A stretch of DNA of 64,000 nucleotides from Cordilura impudica (GCA_963682025.1 OY821519.1:8462668-8526667); one strand, 5' to 3'. Numbered from the stretch's first letter, positions 34,107 through 46,781 are shown. Numbers and translations are program-made. The notes: generated from the letters alone by a model not told the origin.

Positions 34107-37100
34107 TTAAACGATATTCGTAGATCTCAGCACATCGTAGTTTTGATTCAAAATTTTTGGTGTATAGGCCTCATTCATAAAACTCGATTTAAAATGCTCA
34201 TCCTCCGATTTTAAGCTGGAGATAAAGTAGATCTTAAATAATCTAAGAAAGCAATATTGTTTAAAAATCATTTTGAAGCTAATAAAAGACAAACCTGCAG
34301 TGGCATCATGTCTGGTTTGGTTTGGAGAAGTGCATAAAACGGAAGCACTGTTAGTTAAATTAGAATTTGTGCTGCCATTTAACACTTGTGTCCTTGGTAG
34401 CTGCTGCTGTTGTTGTTGCTGACGGTTGGAGTTTATTTTTGTATGACTGTTATTGGTCAGGGTTGATGTACTAATAAATACAATTTAAATGATTAACGCT
34501 GTAAGTTTGTTTGGCTACGTTATACGTACTTTTTTTCTTTATCTTTTTTATTATTAAACATGGCTAATTCGACTTCAGTGTGCTGTGTACTCATGTGTCG
34601 CACCCATTCAGCTGGTGTTTCAAATCGACTAAAGATAATTTCTTATTGTTAAAAATATATAAAATTAAAATAATTGGTAAATTTACTTACGTTGTACAAA
34701 GATCACACTGCAGACAAACGTGATCAGTAGTGTTTTCTTGCTGCTTTAAATGGACAAGAATATTTTTAAGAATTTTTTAATAACGAATAATGTATTGAAC
34801 TTACCGATATTCGCCTTCTCTTTTTTGGCACATAGGATTTCGAAAGCGAAGCAGCATCAACAGCAGTATTTAAACCCGAAGAACAAGGTGTAGCTGTATG
34901 TGTTTCTAAGTGACGTACAAGTGAAGATTTATCTTCACAAGATTTATTACAAATGTCACAAGAAAAATAACGATCAAATTCAAATGCTACTGGTTGTTGG
35001 ACTACCGTAGAAGGAGTTGGTGGCAAGATTTGCCGACATTCATTTTCCACATTGTGTGTGGAGGAAGGGGATGATTCTGTTTTAATATGACTCGTTTGGA
35101 AATCGATTTTAATGCCATTTTTATTATTTATGGATTCCACACTGCCTTGGTGCGTCAATGAAGATGCGGGAGGTATCCAATCTGTCGGTTCTTCTTTAAT
35201 GGTAACAAAGTTTGGTTCTTGGGCCGGTGGGGTAGGAGAAGCTAAGCGCGCCACTTCACCAGTTCCACTGTCACGGATTGTATGTTTTATATGCGAAATG
35301 TGATTACCACCATAATTTAAATTATCCGTTGCTGGATATTCATGTATTATTTCAGAGTGCTCCGTAGGTAAACTTGATCTTCGTATTTCATGTTCATACA
35401 ATCTAGTTGTATCTTCCTCGTCTTCTTCATCTTGTCTGCAATCATTGGAAGCATGTGCTAAATATTCTTGTTCATCACATCTCTCTAAACAAGATTTTTG
35501 ACACAAAACGGATGGATCATCACTTTGACTTCTTTCTCTGCGTATAATTAATGGCTGAAGATTTTCTGCTGTTCTTGGACAACTATTACAGCCTATATCA
35601 TTACATATGGAAGATGAAGCATCGTTTAAAGCTGACGAAGGTGGTAATGAATCGTGAGAGTAACAATATCTATCACCCGGATCTATAGCGACTTGTTTAT
35701 TAACAGTTATACCACTGGAAGATGGTTTACCAGTGTTCGATGTAGACGAAGAAGCTAACGTACTTAAAGGTTTTGGAGATTTTATAATGACTGGACTATC
35801 TTTGGGCATTACGGAAGCTCCCAAACCCCTTGAATGTTGTTGCTGTTGTTGTTCCATTAAATATCTTACTGAAGTAGGACCACTGCTCATAGGCATTCGA
35901 GTAAGATTATAACTCGAACTAGTTGTAGCTGGGATGTCTGTACGACTTTGTGGTTGCTGTTGGTGATGTATGACATTGGAGGTATTTAAGGAAGTGCGAC
36001 ATAAACCTCTTATCTTCAAAATCTCCCCACCTCTTAAGACCTCACTTAATATGTCATTGGAGACAGTCGCTTCACCCACATACATATATTGTACTAATAT
36101 TTGTACAGCACGATGACTTAAATCCGGTGGGAGTACTATATGAAATATGCCATTATTGTTTATTGGCGAGGTTTCAAATATAGTGGAAAAGAACTAACGG
36201 AAGAAAGTTTTAATTAAATTTAAGTAAACAAGTAAGAAAATAATAGTCGGTCTAAACCGACTATACGATACCCTATACCATGCGGTTAGAGACCCTATCT
36301 CTCAGGCCCAACTAATTGAATATAGAAATTAAACCAAATTTGAGTGGCATTAATTTTTTTTTCCTTTGAAAATGAAAAAGATCATATCGGATGCTATATT
36401 TATATGAGGACTAGGTCGAATGGACCGATCCAACCATATTTGGTAAGGTCACTTATTTTTTTCAAAAACATATACAAACCAAATTTGAGAAAATCTGTGC
36501 AATATTTTCGTTTTTTGATAGATTTAAGTGACGATCGGGAAGCAGCTTTATTTGGGGGCTATGACTAAGAATTTTCCTATAGGTTTATTTTTGGACTACT
36601 GATTAATCGGAGTAATAAACACATAAAACCCAATTTGATCGAGATCTTTATGATAATTTGGATCATATGGCAATTTAAGTCAATTTCATAGATGTCATTT
36701 GTATGGGAACTATGAACATACACCGATTTTCGCCAACTTCAATATCGTTCATGCTATGGCTGATAGAAGCTTACATACCAAAATTCGTCAAAATATGTTC
36801 ACATTTGCGACCTTTAGTTGATTACAAGGTTTATATGGACACACAGACGGACGGACGGACATCACTAAATCGACTCAGAAAGTGATTCTGAGTCGATCGG
36901 TATAATAAAAGGTGGGTCTAGGTCAAATATTTTTGGTAGTTACAAACATCAGCACAAAGTCATTAAACCCTGACCACACAGGGGTATAGGGTATAAAAAT
37001 GAAATTAATGGAAAAACTGTTCTTACTTGACTACATGAACTCAATATAAATTTATGGGCTGAAATACCAACTGTAGGCATCGAAGTTGTTATAGCTCCGG

Positions 37101-37281
37101 TAGTGTTGGAACTATATAAAACCACATCTGCATATTTTTCATTTCTATAAAAAAAATTTGTATTTAAAAAATTCGTTTTGTTTTTCTTCAAATAAATAAA
37201 ATACTTGTATAAAGTTGCCACTGAAGAATTTAAGTATGATAAATGTGAGTCCCACTTAAGATGATAATTATCTGCAGCCAT
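34107..37281 (-). CDS. BTB/POZ C2H2 zinc-finger transcription factor
   Basis: Six exons in frame: 37281-37205, 37144-37027, 36193-34805, 34740-34691, 34628-34530, 34470-34107; 698 residues. The start MAADNYHLKWDSHLSYLN is the usual opening of fly BTB transcription factors. KYADVVLY, AHKFILSSCSQ, FFSTIFE and VLPPDLSHRAVQILVQYMYV complete the BTB domain, a dimerisation module. A long disordered middle follows, rich in Ser and acidic stretches. One C2H2 finger is FSCDICNKSCEDKSSLVRHLETH; the second, CDLCTTRFETPAEWVRHMSTQH, is split across exons 4 and 5. A KKRRR nuclear signal lies between them. The last exon encodes Q6 and a tail I trust least. Intron 2 (833 bp) is almost all a DINE insertion. 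Nuclear regulator by family; targets unknown. Confidence 0.85.
36227..36996 (-). mobile_element. DINE-1/Helentron-like element inside intron 2 of the BTB gene
   Basis: On the minus strand it starts TTTTATACCCTATACCCC at 36996, contains AGACCCACCTTTTATTATAC, GAATCACTTTCTGAGTCG and GTCCGTCCGTCCGTCTGTGT, and ends with the hairpin TAGTCGGTTTAGACCGACTA (36263-36244) and TTTTCTTACTTGTT. It matches the element at 18775-19585 in inverted orientation throughout. The ends lie about 30 bp from both splice sites of the host intron. Confidence 0.75.
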
Positions 37282-37459
37282 TATAATAAATTAACATTGG
37301 AACCTGAAATGAAAAAAAAAAAAAATATTGGTAAATATTGGGCGAAGAATGTACGATATGGCAACACTAATTTTTTGTTTATGTTTTTCTATCACTTTGC
37401 TGCAAAAAAACCAAGAAATATCCTGTCTGCTGCACTTTATGTTTAATTTTTATTAAATA

Positions 37460-38323
37460 ATGTCTCATTTTCACAATGATTTGGAATTTGATAGTAAATT
37501 AATTGATTTGGTAAAAGCTAATCCCGTATTATATGAAAAAGATTTGAGAAGCTCACCCTACGGGGACATGAAAAAAAAATTTGAGTTGTGGAGCCAAATA
37601 GCCAACTCCCTAAATCGTGATAGTAAGTAATAATTTTTAATTAGGCAAGTACATTCATAGTAATTTATTAACTTTATTATTTTTATGACAGCACAATATT
37701 GCGTTTTGAAATGGAAAAGTTTACGAGCGAAATATCGCAGAGAATCAGCCAAACTGGGCAAAGACCCGGACTGGGTGTTATTTGATAAAATGAAATTCCT
37801 CGAAAGGCATATTAAATATCAAGGGTAAGGGCAGCTAAAATTATATTTATCCATTTCAAACTTATATTCTTTTATTTTGTATGTATATCAAGTAAAAAAC
37901 AATAATTTTCTTATTGCAAATATTATAAGCACTCAACGTAATCTCAAAAGTCCGGAACATCAAACAGTTCCAATTAATTATACTAATATGGATGCTGAAC
38001 AACTTATCGAAGAAGTAATAGATGATGATCCACTTCAAGAAGCCATGGACGAACAAAATAGTAGTTTCATACCTTTTCGAGATAAAGCGGTTAACTCTAC
38101 GTTATCAACTGAAGAGCCGAATAATCCAAGTACCAGTCGCAACAATAGTAGTAGTAGTAGTAGTAACATTGCCTATATTGGTACTATGAAACGTATAGAG
38201 GCGCTACTAGAGGGTTTAGGGGACACAAATCGAACGAAGGCCGAGAAACGGATTGTAGCATATTTGTGCAAGTGTCAATTAAAGGCACTTAGTAAGGAAG
38301 ATATCGATGATATAATTATTTAA
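37460..38323 (+). CDS. MADF-domain protein
   Basis: Three exons: 37460-37622, 37692-37824, 37930-38323 (GT-AG, in frame), 229 residues. The MADF domain fills about residues 12-98: FDSKLIDLVKANPVLYEKDL, ELWSQIANSL, YCVLKWKSLRAKYRRE and DWVLFDKMKFLERHI, the Myb/SANT-like fold with spaced Trp residues. The C-terminal half is acidic, has a Ser run encoded by AGT repeats, and ends in GTMKRIEALLEGLGDTNRTK and YLCKCQLKALSKEDIDDI, a helical segment placed like the BESS interaction motif of this family, though not a clear match. MADF proteins bind DNA or chromatin partners in the nucleus; the specific role is unknown. The start is 178 bp from the divergent BTB gene, so they may share a promoter region. 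Confidence 0.8.
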
Positions 38324-40413
38324 AGATCAAAAATATCAAATTTAATTTTAACAAAACAAAGTTCTTTAAAATCAAATGAAACCAATCAAGTTTTGTTTTC
38401 AATAATATCATCTAAAAATGACTAAACTCATCGCTTCGTAACTATATCTGTAGAGAAGTTTTATGCATAAAACAATTTTATGCACCCATTACCTTACGAC
38501 AGGAACTTTGAATTGACATGCCCCTGGATATGTCGTCAAAATTGTAAGTTATGTTTCTGTAGCTGTTGCACTATAAAATATAATTTCAAACATTGTTCTT
38601 GTGTCAAAAAGAATATTTTTTTAGAATAGATTTTAGAGTAAAAAAAAGGAGTGAACTTAATTTCTGATTGTTCGTATTAATATTTTAAATTAACATTATG
38701 TCTATTAAATAAACAACTGTTTCCCTCTTGCTATTTTGTTAAACTTTAAATGTATTGATTTATGTTATTCTCTTCCCCCCTGTTAACATAAACATATTGA
38801 ATGAGGCTTCTTTAATATAACGAATTACACATGTACGTATGTATGTACATGTAAATATCAATTACTTAACAAAACACTAATAAAACACATATACATACAT
38901 TAATACTCTCGTACATTTTCACGTTTTAAAATTCACTCGTACTTTTCAACCAAAGTACAATGTACTGCAGTATGTTATATTGTGCTAAAATTTCATGTGC
39001 TGTATAATAACATCCTTGTTTCGTTTGTATACAGAAAGGAAGAACAAAAAGGAATAAAGTTGCCTTTATAAAATAATATTTAAAAAAAATCCATACACAC
39101 CACATAAAACAGACAACAGTAGCAATAGCAGCAGCACCCTTTTTACGAGTCACTAACAGTACAAGTGCGAGACATTAACACAAAATTATTGATTGATTTC
39201 AAACACACAAAAAATCAATAAATTTCTAAAAAAAAAAAAAAAAGTTATAACAAAAGTGCTTTTACAAACAAAAATTTGATATACAATTTAGCATTACAAT
39301 CAAACATTTAATCAAATAAAAAAATAAATATCCTTATGGTTTAACTTGTATAAGTATATGTATAAACATTTTAAATTTTAGCGCCAGTTTATTTATATTT
39401 AATTTGTTTAACAGATGTCTATTATATTTCCCAGTTCAACTGCTCTTTAAAATATCATCAATAACTTCAATCACCTTATATTTTGTAAGAAATTTTAAAA
39501 TTTACCGTTTAAAATAATTGAATTTCATTTAATACTTTTTGCTTTTGTAAATTGTTTAATACAATTTTTTTTTTCTTTTAAATTTGTGTTAAGTTAAAAC
39601 TTCGTTGTACGTGCGTGTTCTGTTCGACAGTCAATGTAAAAATGTTTGAGAGTCCTTGTTCTGTAGTTTGTCAGTGGTATATTATTTTAGCTTTTAATAG
39701 AGTCCTCCTTTTTTGCGTTTGTTTGTTGATTTGGTGTAATAACATTAACAGAACAATCTATTTTGCGCGCTTTTGCTCTCTGGCAAGTCGTCCCGTCTCT
39801 CTGTTTATGTTTCTCTCAGTAATTGGCAAAAAAAAAAACACCCATAAACAAAACTCATTCACTATTTTCATAACAACGTTCGATATTTTACTTGTATGAT
39901 GTGTTTGTTGTTGTTGTATACATACTTATAAGTCTGTTGCTTTGTGCTTTGAGTTTAATCGTTGTTGTTGTACAAAATTTCTTTGTATTTACAAGATGTT
40001 GATGTACGTGCAAAAAATCTGTCAAACTATACAAATCTAGAAGTTAGTATCTAATAGTATGTAATTAAATAATTTAATCAACAATTAAAAACGCACACGT
40101 TCTGCATTGCATCAACATATTACTGCAATCGCATTAGATGAAAAATCTCATTTGTTGGTTGGCAACATTGACGTTTACATTGAAGGGAGAGTAACAAGAT
40201 TACTCTCCTCTAGAAAATGTAATTAATAATTAACGGAAACAATGTTCCGATGCTAAGTTAGAGTCGCCTAATAAAAATTGATTAATTTTATTGATTCGGT
40301 GACAATTATAGTACATATACTTTTGTACAATGAAAATTAAATAAACTTAATCGTACTGATAATCGAGTTTAATTGATTATTTTGATATTATTAATATGAT
40401 TAATATCCTCAGT
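38324..40413. other. Intergenic between MADF and PUS7 genes
   Basis: About 2.1 kb of A+T-rich DNA between convergent 3' ends. No coding frame with family motifs. It must hold both 3' UTRs; AATAAA-like signals are too frequent in this composition to assign. Confidence 0.5.
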
Positions 40414-43400
40414 TTATTTTTCTGTTTTAGGATCCTCAATATCTTTTGAAATTTTAGTTGGTTGGACGTCATTATCCACTTCAGTATTGGCTTTTCTCTT
40501 CTCAGCTGTTGAAGTTTGAATATTTTCATCATTCACTGATATAGTTCCACTACTGTCCGTTTCTGTTTTCTCTTCCTCGATTTTTGGTGGTTCAGATATA
40601 ACCTCTTCTCCAGTATTTTCCTTCATTGCGGACTGCTGTAAGGAACTTTGTGCAGCGGCTTTTCTCTTCTCAGCTGTTGAAGTTTGCATATTTTCATCAT
40701 TCACTGATATAGTTTCACTATTGTCCGTTTCTGTTTCCTCTACCTCGATTTTTGGCGGTTCAGATATCACCTCTTCTCCGGTATTTTCTTTTATTACGGA
40801 CTGCTGTAAGGAACTTTGTGCAGCGGCTTTTCTCTTCTCAGCTGTTGAAGTTTGAATATTTTCATCATTCACTGATATAGTTTCACTATTGTCCGTTTCT
40901 GTTTCCAATACCTCGATTTTTGGCGGTTCAGATATCACCTCTTCTCCGGTATTTTCCTTCATTGCGGACTGCTGTAAAGAACTTTGTGCAGCGGCTGAAG
41001 TATCGCATTTAAGTAATTCCCTTAACATCATTGTAGCATAAACAGCCGACGGTAAACCAAAATCTAATAACAAAGCCTCATACTTGCATTCCTGATCTTT
41101 CACTTTGAAATCATTAATAGTTCGGCCTTGATGAATCTCCCAGTCCGAAAGAATTAAAGTCTCTTCAGGTGTAGCATAAGACCGGAATTCCCAGGACATA
41201 TCCATAGGTTTTACTAACAATTTTCGATATGCTCCAGCCATAGCGAAGGTTTTTACATTATGTTTTAGTTTTTCAGAGGAAAGGTCATAAATTCCCAACA
41301 TTTCTTCATACCAACAGCTCATTTCATTACTGGGATATGTAATATCATGACCGGGTAAAGGTAAAACTACATCGTATATGCTATAATCATCACTTGCTAT
41401 GTCTTCTTCGGTTAGAGGTTTGACTTTGCGTTTAAATAAAGATTCAGTACTGTCCGCAGTTGGAGTTGAAGCAGTGGCATTTTCTTTCATTGTTTCTTCC
41501 TCAATTTCCACATTTTCAGGTATTTCAGTCAGTTCGAATTCTACATCTATATCATCTTTGTTACGATAAACTAAATCTCCAGGAATTAACTTAAGACCAA
41601 ATTCTTTAATACGTCTTGAAGCCATTTTATTAAAAATTAAACTTTGAAAAGCATGAGGATACAACAGCAACATGTTACGTGGAATCTGCTTCGAGAAAAA
41701 CGTATTTTAAGGCTCTGTAATTTTTCTTACTATTTTACAAGTTTACCTTTCTTAAGGCTGCAGCATAATCATGTTCTCCATACTGGGCCAAACCATCAAA
41801 CAATTTCTTTTCGATAAATCTATCACTACGAAATTGAGCGGAAGCTGCCTTTGAATCGCGGTCTTTCCACCATATATCTCTGATAACCTTTAAAAATGGT
41901 AAATCATTTTCGCGGGGTTTTAAAATAAGTTCGCAGGCCTGTAAAAAAAAGATCAAAAATTACGAAATGAATTGCAAGATATTTAATATTATTTACCAAT
42001 TTATAATCTGCCCTTATTAAAGCTACTCCTATCTCATATGTAGGTATTGTGGAGCAATTGCCAAATCTTTGCAAACCAAAGTAATTGATAAAACCATTTT
42101 CTTTAATATTTTGTAATGACGTTTCAATATGCTCCCTTTCGCCGGACAAATTTCTTAGAGCTATGCGAAAACGATTACCCTTAAGATCGCCCAGCTTCAA
42201 GACGTGTTTGCTGAACTCAAAGTTACCTATTTTAACAGCACTCATAAATTTTACCGAACCCGCAATTTGAACAGGAGTTCGTTTTCTAATGCAAAATTTC
42301 TGTGTAGTTTTAGCCCTTTTGTCTTTGGTGCCGCAATAATTTACTTGTGATGTTCTTAAGCTAAAACGAATTGAATTGTATTTACATTTACAACTATTTA
42401 AAAAAAATATATACAGTATTTTATAAATAAATAAATTAATCATATTTTTTAACTAATTATAATGGATGAATTAGAACTGATAAAATCAAATTTAAAATAG
42501 TTTAACAAAAACATCAACTGACTTTTATTATAAAAAGTCATTATGTATTGTTAAATCTTCTTTATAAAAACAGTGTACGTACTTTAATTTTCTGGCCATT
42601 TCTGCTGCCACCTCACTTGTATCCATATTACTCTTATGAACCAAAAAGTGAACGTATTCTTCCGGAAAAGTCCATCTATTTCGCTCCCGACCTTTAGCTT
42701 TCATCACACGTATGAATTTTTTGTCCGCCTCTTTAGCCAATTGGTCACCACCAACGGTAGAGCTTACCAAGATACCCTCATACAATTTTTTAATAGCTTT
42801 ATGTATTAGTGTTCGCTTTTCTTTATCCAACTCGCTAACTTCAACATACACAGCCGTGTCTACAGGACTCTTATTATCATCCAGTTTCGTTTCCGACAAA
42901 TCTTTAATGTTCTTCCAAATATCTTCAGTAATAACACCTTTAACACCTTCTACAGCCGAGTTAAACTCTGCATTAGTCATTTCTAAGAACAAGTTTCAGC
43001 AGTTAATAAATTTAATTATTAAAAGCAATAATTCTACCTTCTTCCTTTTGTCTTGGTACTGTTAAATCATTTAACTGCAATACCTTTCCATTCAAATCGA
43101 TTTCATTAACTTGAAAATCTGAAAAACGAGATTTTAATATGCCCATAAATCCAGTGCCCTTATTCACATATTCGGTTATGCCAACTTGGTTTTCTTTTAA
43201 ATTTACTTTTGGTATTCTTGGACCCAAACTTTGCCTGAAATAAACATAAATACTTAAACATATATATTTTTTTTTTTGGATATTACCATTTATTTAAATT
43301 ATACTTGTCTTTTTTTAAAAATCCTTCCTTGTCATTCCTTTTGTTAAATGGTTTTTTACTATCATTTTTCTGATAAGGCTTTCTTTGTTTATTATTAAAC

Positions 43401-43423
43401 CTTTTGTTAAATTGTTTACCCAT
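40414..43423 (-). CDS. PUS7: TruD/PUS7-family tRNA/mRNA pseudouridine synthase
   Basis: Six exons: 43423-43287, 43234-43038, 42982-42583, 42354-41997, 41938-41747, 41688-40414 (all GT-AG), 852 residues. The N-terminus is basic ([20 protein letters not shown]). The TruD catalytic motif [14 protein letters not shown] places the catalytic Asp at about residue 256, followed by [20 protein letters not shown], typical of the family. Further landmarks are [30 protein letters not shown] and [19 protein letters not shown]7 enzymes convert uridine to pseudouridine in tRNAs and mRNAs. After residue ~650 the protein departs from the family: three nearly identical 56-aa acidic repeats, each with SEPPKIE and ending AEKRK, then a short tail. 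A nested MITE cluster lies 150 bp upstream. Confidence 0.9.
40480..40996 (-). repeat. Three in-frame 168-bp coding repeats at the PUS7 C-terminus
   Basis: A 168-bp unit encoding [29 protein letters not shown] and [12 protein letters not shown] occurs three times with only a few changes at the DNA level. Unit starts are spaced exactly one unit apart (for example TTCTCTTCTCAGCTGTTGAAG at about 40495, 40663 and 40831), keeping frame. Confidence 0.9.
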
Positions 43424-43576
43424 TTTATTGAACTATTTTCAGTAGAAATAACTCCTAAAGAAAAAAAGAAACACACGTGTTGAATTGAAAGTCTAGTAAA
43501 TGAAGAAACCATTCAAGACTATAAATATATTTTATTTTTATTCTAAGATGAAATAAATCCCACGTGGTTCACTTAC

Positions 43577-44065
43577 GGTGCTATTACATGATGTGTTTTT
43601 TACATATGTACTGTCAAATTTTCCCACAACAAAAGTTGTACACATCGTGTGATACATATGAAACATTGTTTATGTACAATACATGAGGAAAGTCACATGT
43701 ACATTTTTCAATTAGAGCAGGTTCTATTTTTGTATGACAAACATATGAAAATACAACACTGCTTGTGGCGAAAGGAAAACAGAGTAAATTATAAAGATTA
43801 ATATTGAAAGAAAAATTAATAGTTTAATATTAATTAACAATTAAAAAATATATAACTTTTTTTAACAATAAATTTTTGTAAATTCACAAATTAAATCAGC
43901 TGTTGTTTACATTTAGAGGTTATGTCATACGGAAATACATATGCACGTGTGATAGCAAAAATTTTGAGTCGTATGTAAAAGACAATTTTGACAGACATGA
44001 GGAATTTCATATGGATAAAAAAAGTGACAGTACATATGTAAAAAAACACATCGTGTAATAGCACC
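43577..44065. mobile_element. MITE 1 upstream of PUS7
   Basis: Left end GGTGCTATTACATGATGTGT then TTTTTACATATGTACTGTC; right end on the minus strand GGTGCTATTACACGATGTGT then TTTTTTACATATGTACTGTC. TIRs of about 40 bp enclose about 410 bp without coding. Its interior is shared, inverted, with MITE 2 at 44241-44745. No clear target duplication. Confidence 0.75.
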
Positions 44066-44211
44066 TTTATAACTATTTCAATTCTTTCTTTTTGCACCAA
44101 CAATCTAAAAAACGAACCTCTCAAGTAAATGTGGTAATTTTAATAATAATTTTATATCATCTAAACCACCGTCTAATCTGTGATCTGATCTAGAAATCTG
44201 TGATCTAAATA

Positions 44212-45086
44212 AAGGCCTAGTTAGCCACACGTAACCTTAAAGGTGTGTTTACACTATGTGTATTTTCCATGTGTAAATTCAGTTTTACGATCCATACGTA
44301 ATTCCGTGTGTGTGTCAAAATTGTCGTTTTACATACAATACATAATTTTTGCGTTCAAACGTACATATGTATTTCCGTATGACATAACCTCTAAATGTAA
44401 ACAACAGCTGATTTAATTTGAGAATTTACAAAAAATTATTGTTAAAAATAAAGTTACATATATATTTTATATATTTTTTAATTGTTAATTAATATTAAAC
44501 AATATATTTTTCTCTCAATATTAATCTATATAATTTACTCTGTTTTTCTTTCGCCACAAGCAGTGTTGTATTTTCATATGTTTATCTTGCCAAAATAGAA
44601 CCTGCTCTAATTGAAAACTTTACATATGTCTTGCAAAATGTGTTGTACATAAACAATGTTTGAAAGGGTTCACACTATGTGTACAAATTACACGTGCTAA
44701 AAAAAATAAGAAAAACACGAGCAAAACACGTAGTGTGAACGCAGCTTAACCAAACGTGTCAGCTGTTTGTTTCTGTTACATGAAAAAGCATTTAGAGCAG
44801 TTACCGAACTCAACTGTCACGTACCGTGTCAGCTGTTTTTTTCTGTAACATGAAATTTATTTAGAGCAATTACCGAACTCAACTGTCACGTAACCGGAAA
44901 GCCCCAATCTGTTGAAAATAGATTTTTGCTACGTTTGTACGTAACATTTGTAAACAGCTGTTAAAGTTTGGTTAATTTTACACAGCAACATGCTGGTACG
45001 TTTTTTACGTTCTATAAATGCACTATATGCCAACGTTACATTTACGGTACGGATACATTTTAACAACGTGTGGCTAACTAGGCCTT
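44212..45086. mobile_element. Outer TIR element hosting MITE 2
   Basis: Left AAGGCCTAGTTAGCCACACG and, on the minus strand from 45086, AAGGCCTAGTTAGCCACACG again: a perfect terminal inverted repeat of about 20 bp. Without the nested MITE it is about 370 bp. Internally it has a duplicated segment (GTGTCAGCTGTTTGTTTCTG and GAACTCAACTGTCACGTA near 44758 and 44826). No coding. Confidence 0.75.
44241..44745. mobile_element. MITE 2, nested, inverted relative to MITE 1
   Basis: Left end AGGTGTGTTTACACTATGTG; right end on the minus strand GCTGCGTTCACACTACGTG. Flanking TTAA (44237-44240 and 44746-44749) may be the target duplication. The centre (GAGGTTATGTCATACGGAAA and GCAGTGTTGTATTTTCATAT in their respective strands) is the reverse complement of MITE 1, so the pair forms a large inverted repeat. 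Confidence 0.7.
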
Positions 45087-45676
45087 AAGTCTCATATTTT
45101 AATTTACTCTTTAATTTAAATTACATAAAAATTAAAAATTTTCCATTTACACTTAACTTTTCAATTCAACTTTGAACCATACAAATTTTTTTGAACTTGT
45201 ATTTTATACAAGTTTTTTTTATTATTATTTTCTTATTTTCCGACTTTTTATTTTTTCAAAGAAAATTACCTGATATTTTCTAAGTAATTTTTTCGAAAAG
45301 AACGGTATTTTTGGTTTTTATTTTGTTATATATAAATATACAATTATAACTATTTTTTTTTTTTTTTTTTTTTTTTTCAAAAAATAAAATTTGTTTTGAC
45401 TCCGATTTTTTTAAGCAAACATAAAACTTATATTGAAATTTATTATTCTAACAAAAATTAATGTTATTCTTTGATATTTATTTTTTTCTCCTAGAAATGA
45501 GGAACTTTATATTGACATAAATGTTAATGATTTTTATTTTTGCTTCAAAAAATGTCATTTTTATATAAAAAAAAAAGGTATATCATTGGAAGACACATGC
45601 TTCTTCAATGGGAACCAGAATAGAGCTCACGTTAAACCTCAGAAGTACAGCTGTTTCTGATGTCGATATTTGTTTA
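45087..45676. other. A+T-rich intergenic DNA with poly(T)25
   Basis: No coding. A run of 25 T at 45353-45377 is the only notable feature. Confidence 0.55.
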
Positions 45677-45677
45677 G

Positions 45678-46129
45678 GCCGAGTTCACACAAGGCAACTT
45701 TTGTTGCGCAATTCTTGAGTTTGCTGATGTTTGCGGTGAGGGGAATAAAAAGGGAAAAATAATTGCCGGTTCTCGGCTATTTCAAGCAATTCGCTTTTTT
45801 TTTGTTGAATATTTGACATTTCTTTTCAGTCGGTGTTTCGCTTCTTGGTGTGAATAATTCGTAATTATTGTTTACTTTATTAAAATGGCCTTTAAATGGA
45901 ATCGGGACTTAATTTTTTTCTTTTGAATTCATTTTTCAACAAAACCAATTAAATTAATTTATGTATGTATTTAATTTTATTATTGTTCTTTACGACTAGA
46001 GCACAAATGTCAAATTAAAACAAAACAAAACAGTAAAATTGCCGAAGAAATTGTCGTGTGTGGACATAAAAGCAATTTCAAAAGAGAATTGCCAAAAAGT
46101 TGCGCAATAAAAATTGCCTTGTGTGACCC
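45678..46129. mobile_element. Harbinger-like MITE, TTA target duplication
   Basis: Left end GGCCGAGTTCACACAAGGCA then ACTTTTGTTGCGCAA; right end on the minus strand TTCGGGGGTCACACAAGGCA then ATTTTTATTGCGCAA. The TIRs align over about 35 bp without gaps. TTA lies directly outside both ends, the 3-bp duplication typical of PIF/Harbinger elements. No transposase coding. Confidence 0.7.
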
Positions 46130-46133
46130 CCGA

Positions 46134-46781
46134 ATTAACGAAAACAATGTGAAATTTCATAAGAATGGATAAGAGGAAGATTAATTTAGGGAATTTATAA
46201 GGTGTACTAAAGTTGTATGTTGTAAAGTAATACAAGATGTCAAGTACATATGTGAACCTGTCGTATATTCATATACTACAATTCGAAAAAAATTGAAATA
46301 AAAGCAAAATAATTGTTCTTTTGCATAAAAACTTCTCTGAATATTATATACTTCCATTTTTTTTTCTACCATTTTCCACAATATTTACAAGAAAACTAAA
46401 AAAATATTTAGAATATACAAGAGCTGATTAAATAATAAGCAAAGAACAGCTGATCACATAGTACACACAGATTTCAACAACAATTAAACAACTGTTGCAT
46501 AATTTTAGCACATACGACACATACAACAGTTAGGACATCCATGTGAACACCCTAATTATTTATCATAATTTTCTTTTATTTTAAAATCTGTCCAATGCAT
46601 TTAATTTGTTTTACAAGAAAACTGTTATTGAAGGGAATTAGAAACACTGATACGTGGCAACTCTTTACCATTATAACGAAAACATTGGAAATACAACCTT
46701 GTGCTTTACATTACAGCTGAGTGCAAAGCGTAAAATTTACAGTTTATGTTTTTATAATTTTTAATAAGAAAAAGAAAAATT
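46134..46781. other. Intergenic and Nelf-E 5' flank
   Basis: A+T-rich, no coding. The Nelf-E promoter and 5' UTR must lie here; the segment just before the start (46680-46780) is short and TATA-less. Confidence 0.5.

Noticed and set aside
39615..39899. 94-codon hydrophobic frame as a small membrane protein
   Set aside because: No homology signal, poor start context and A+T-driven Phe/Leu composition in an intergenic stretch.
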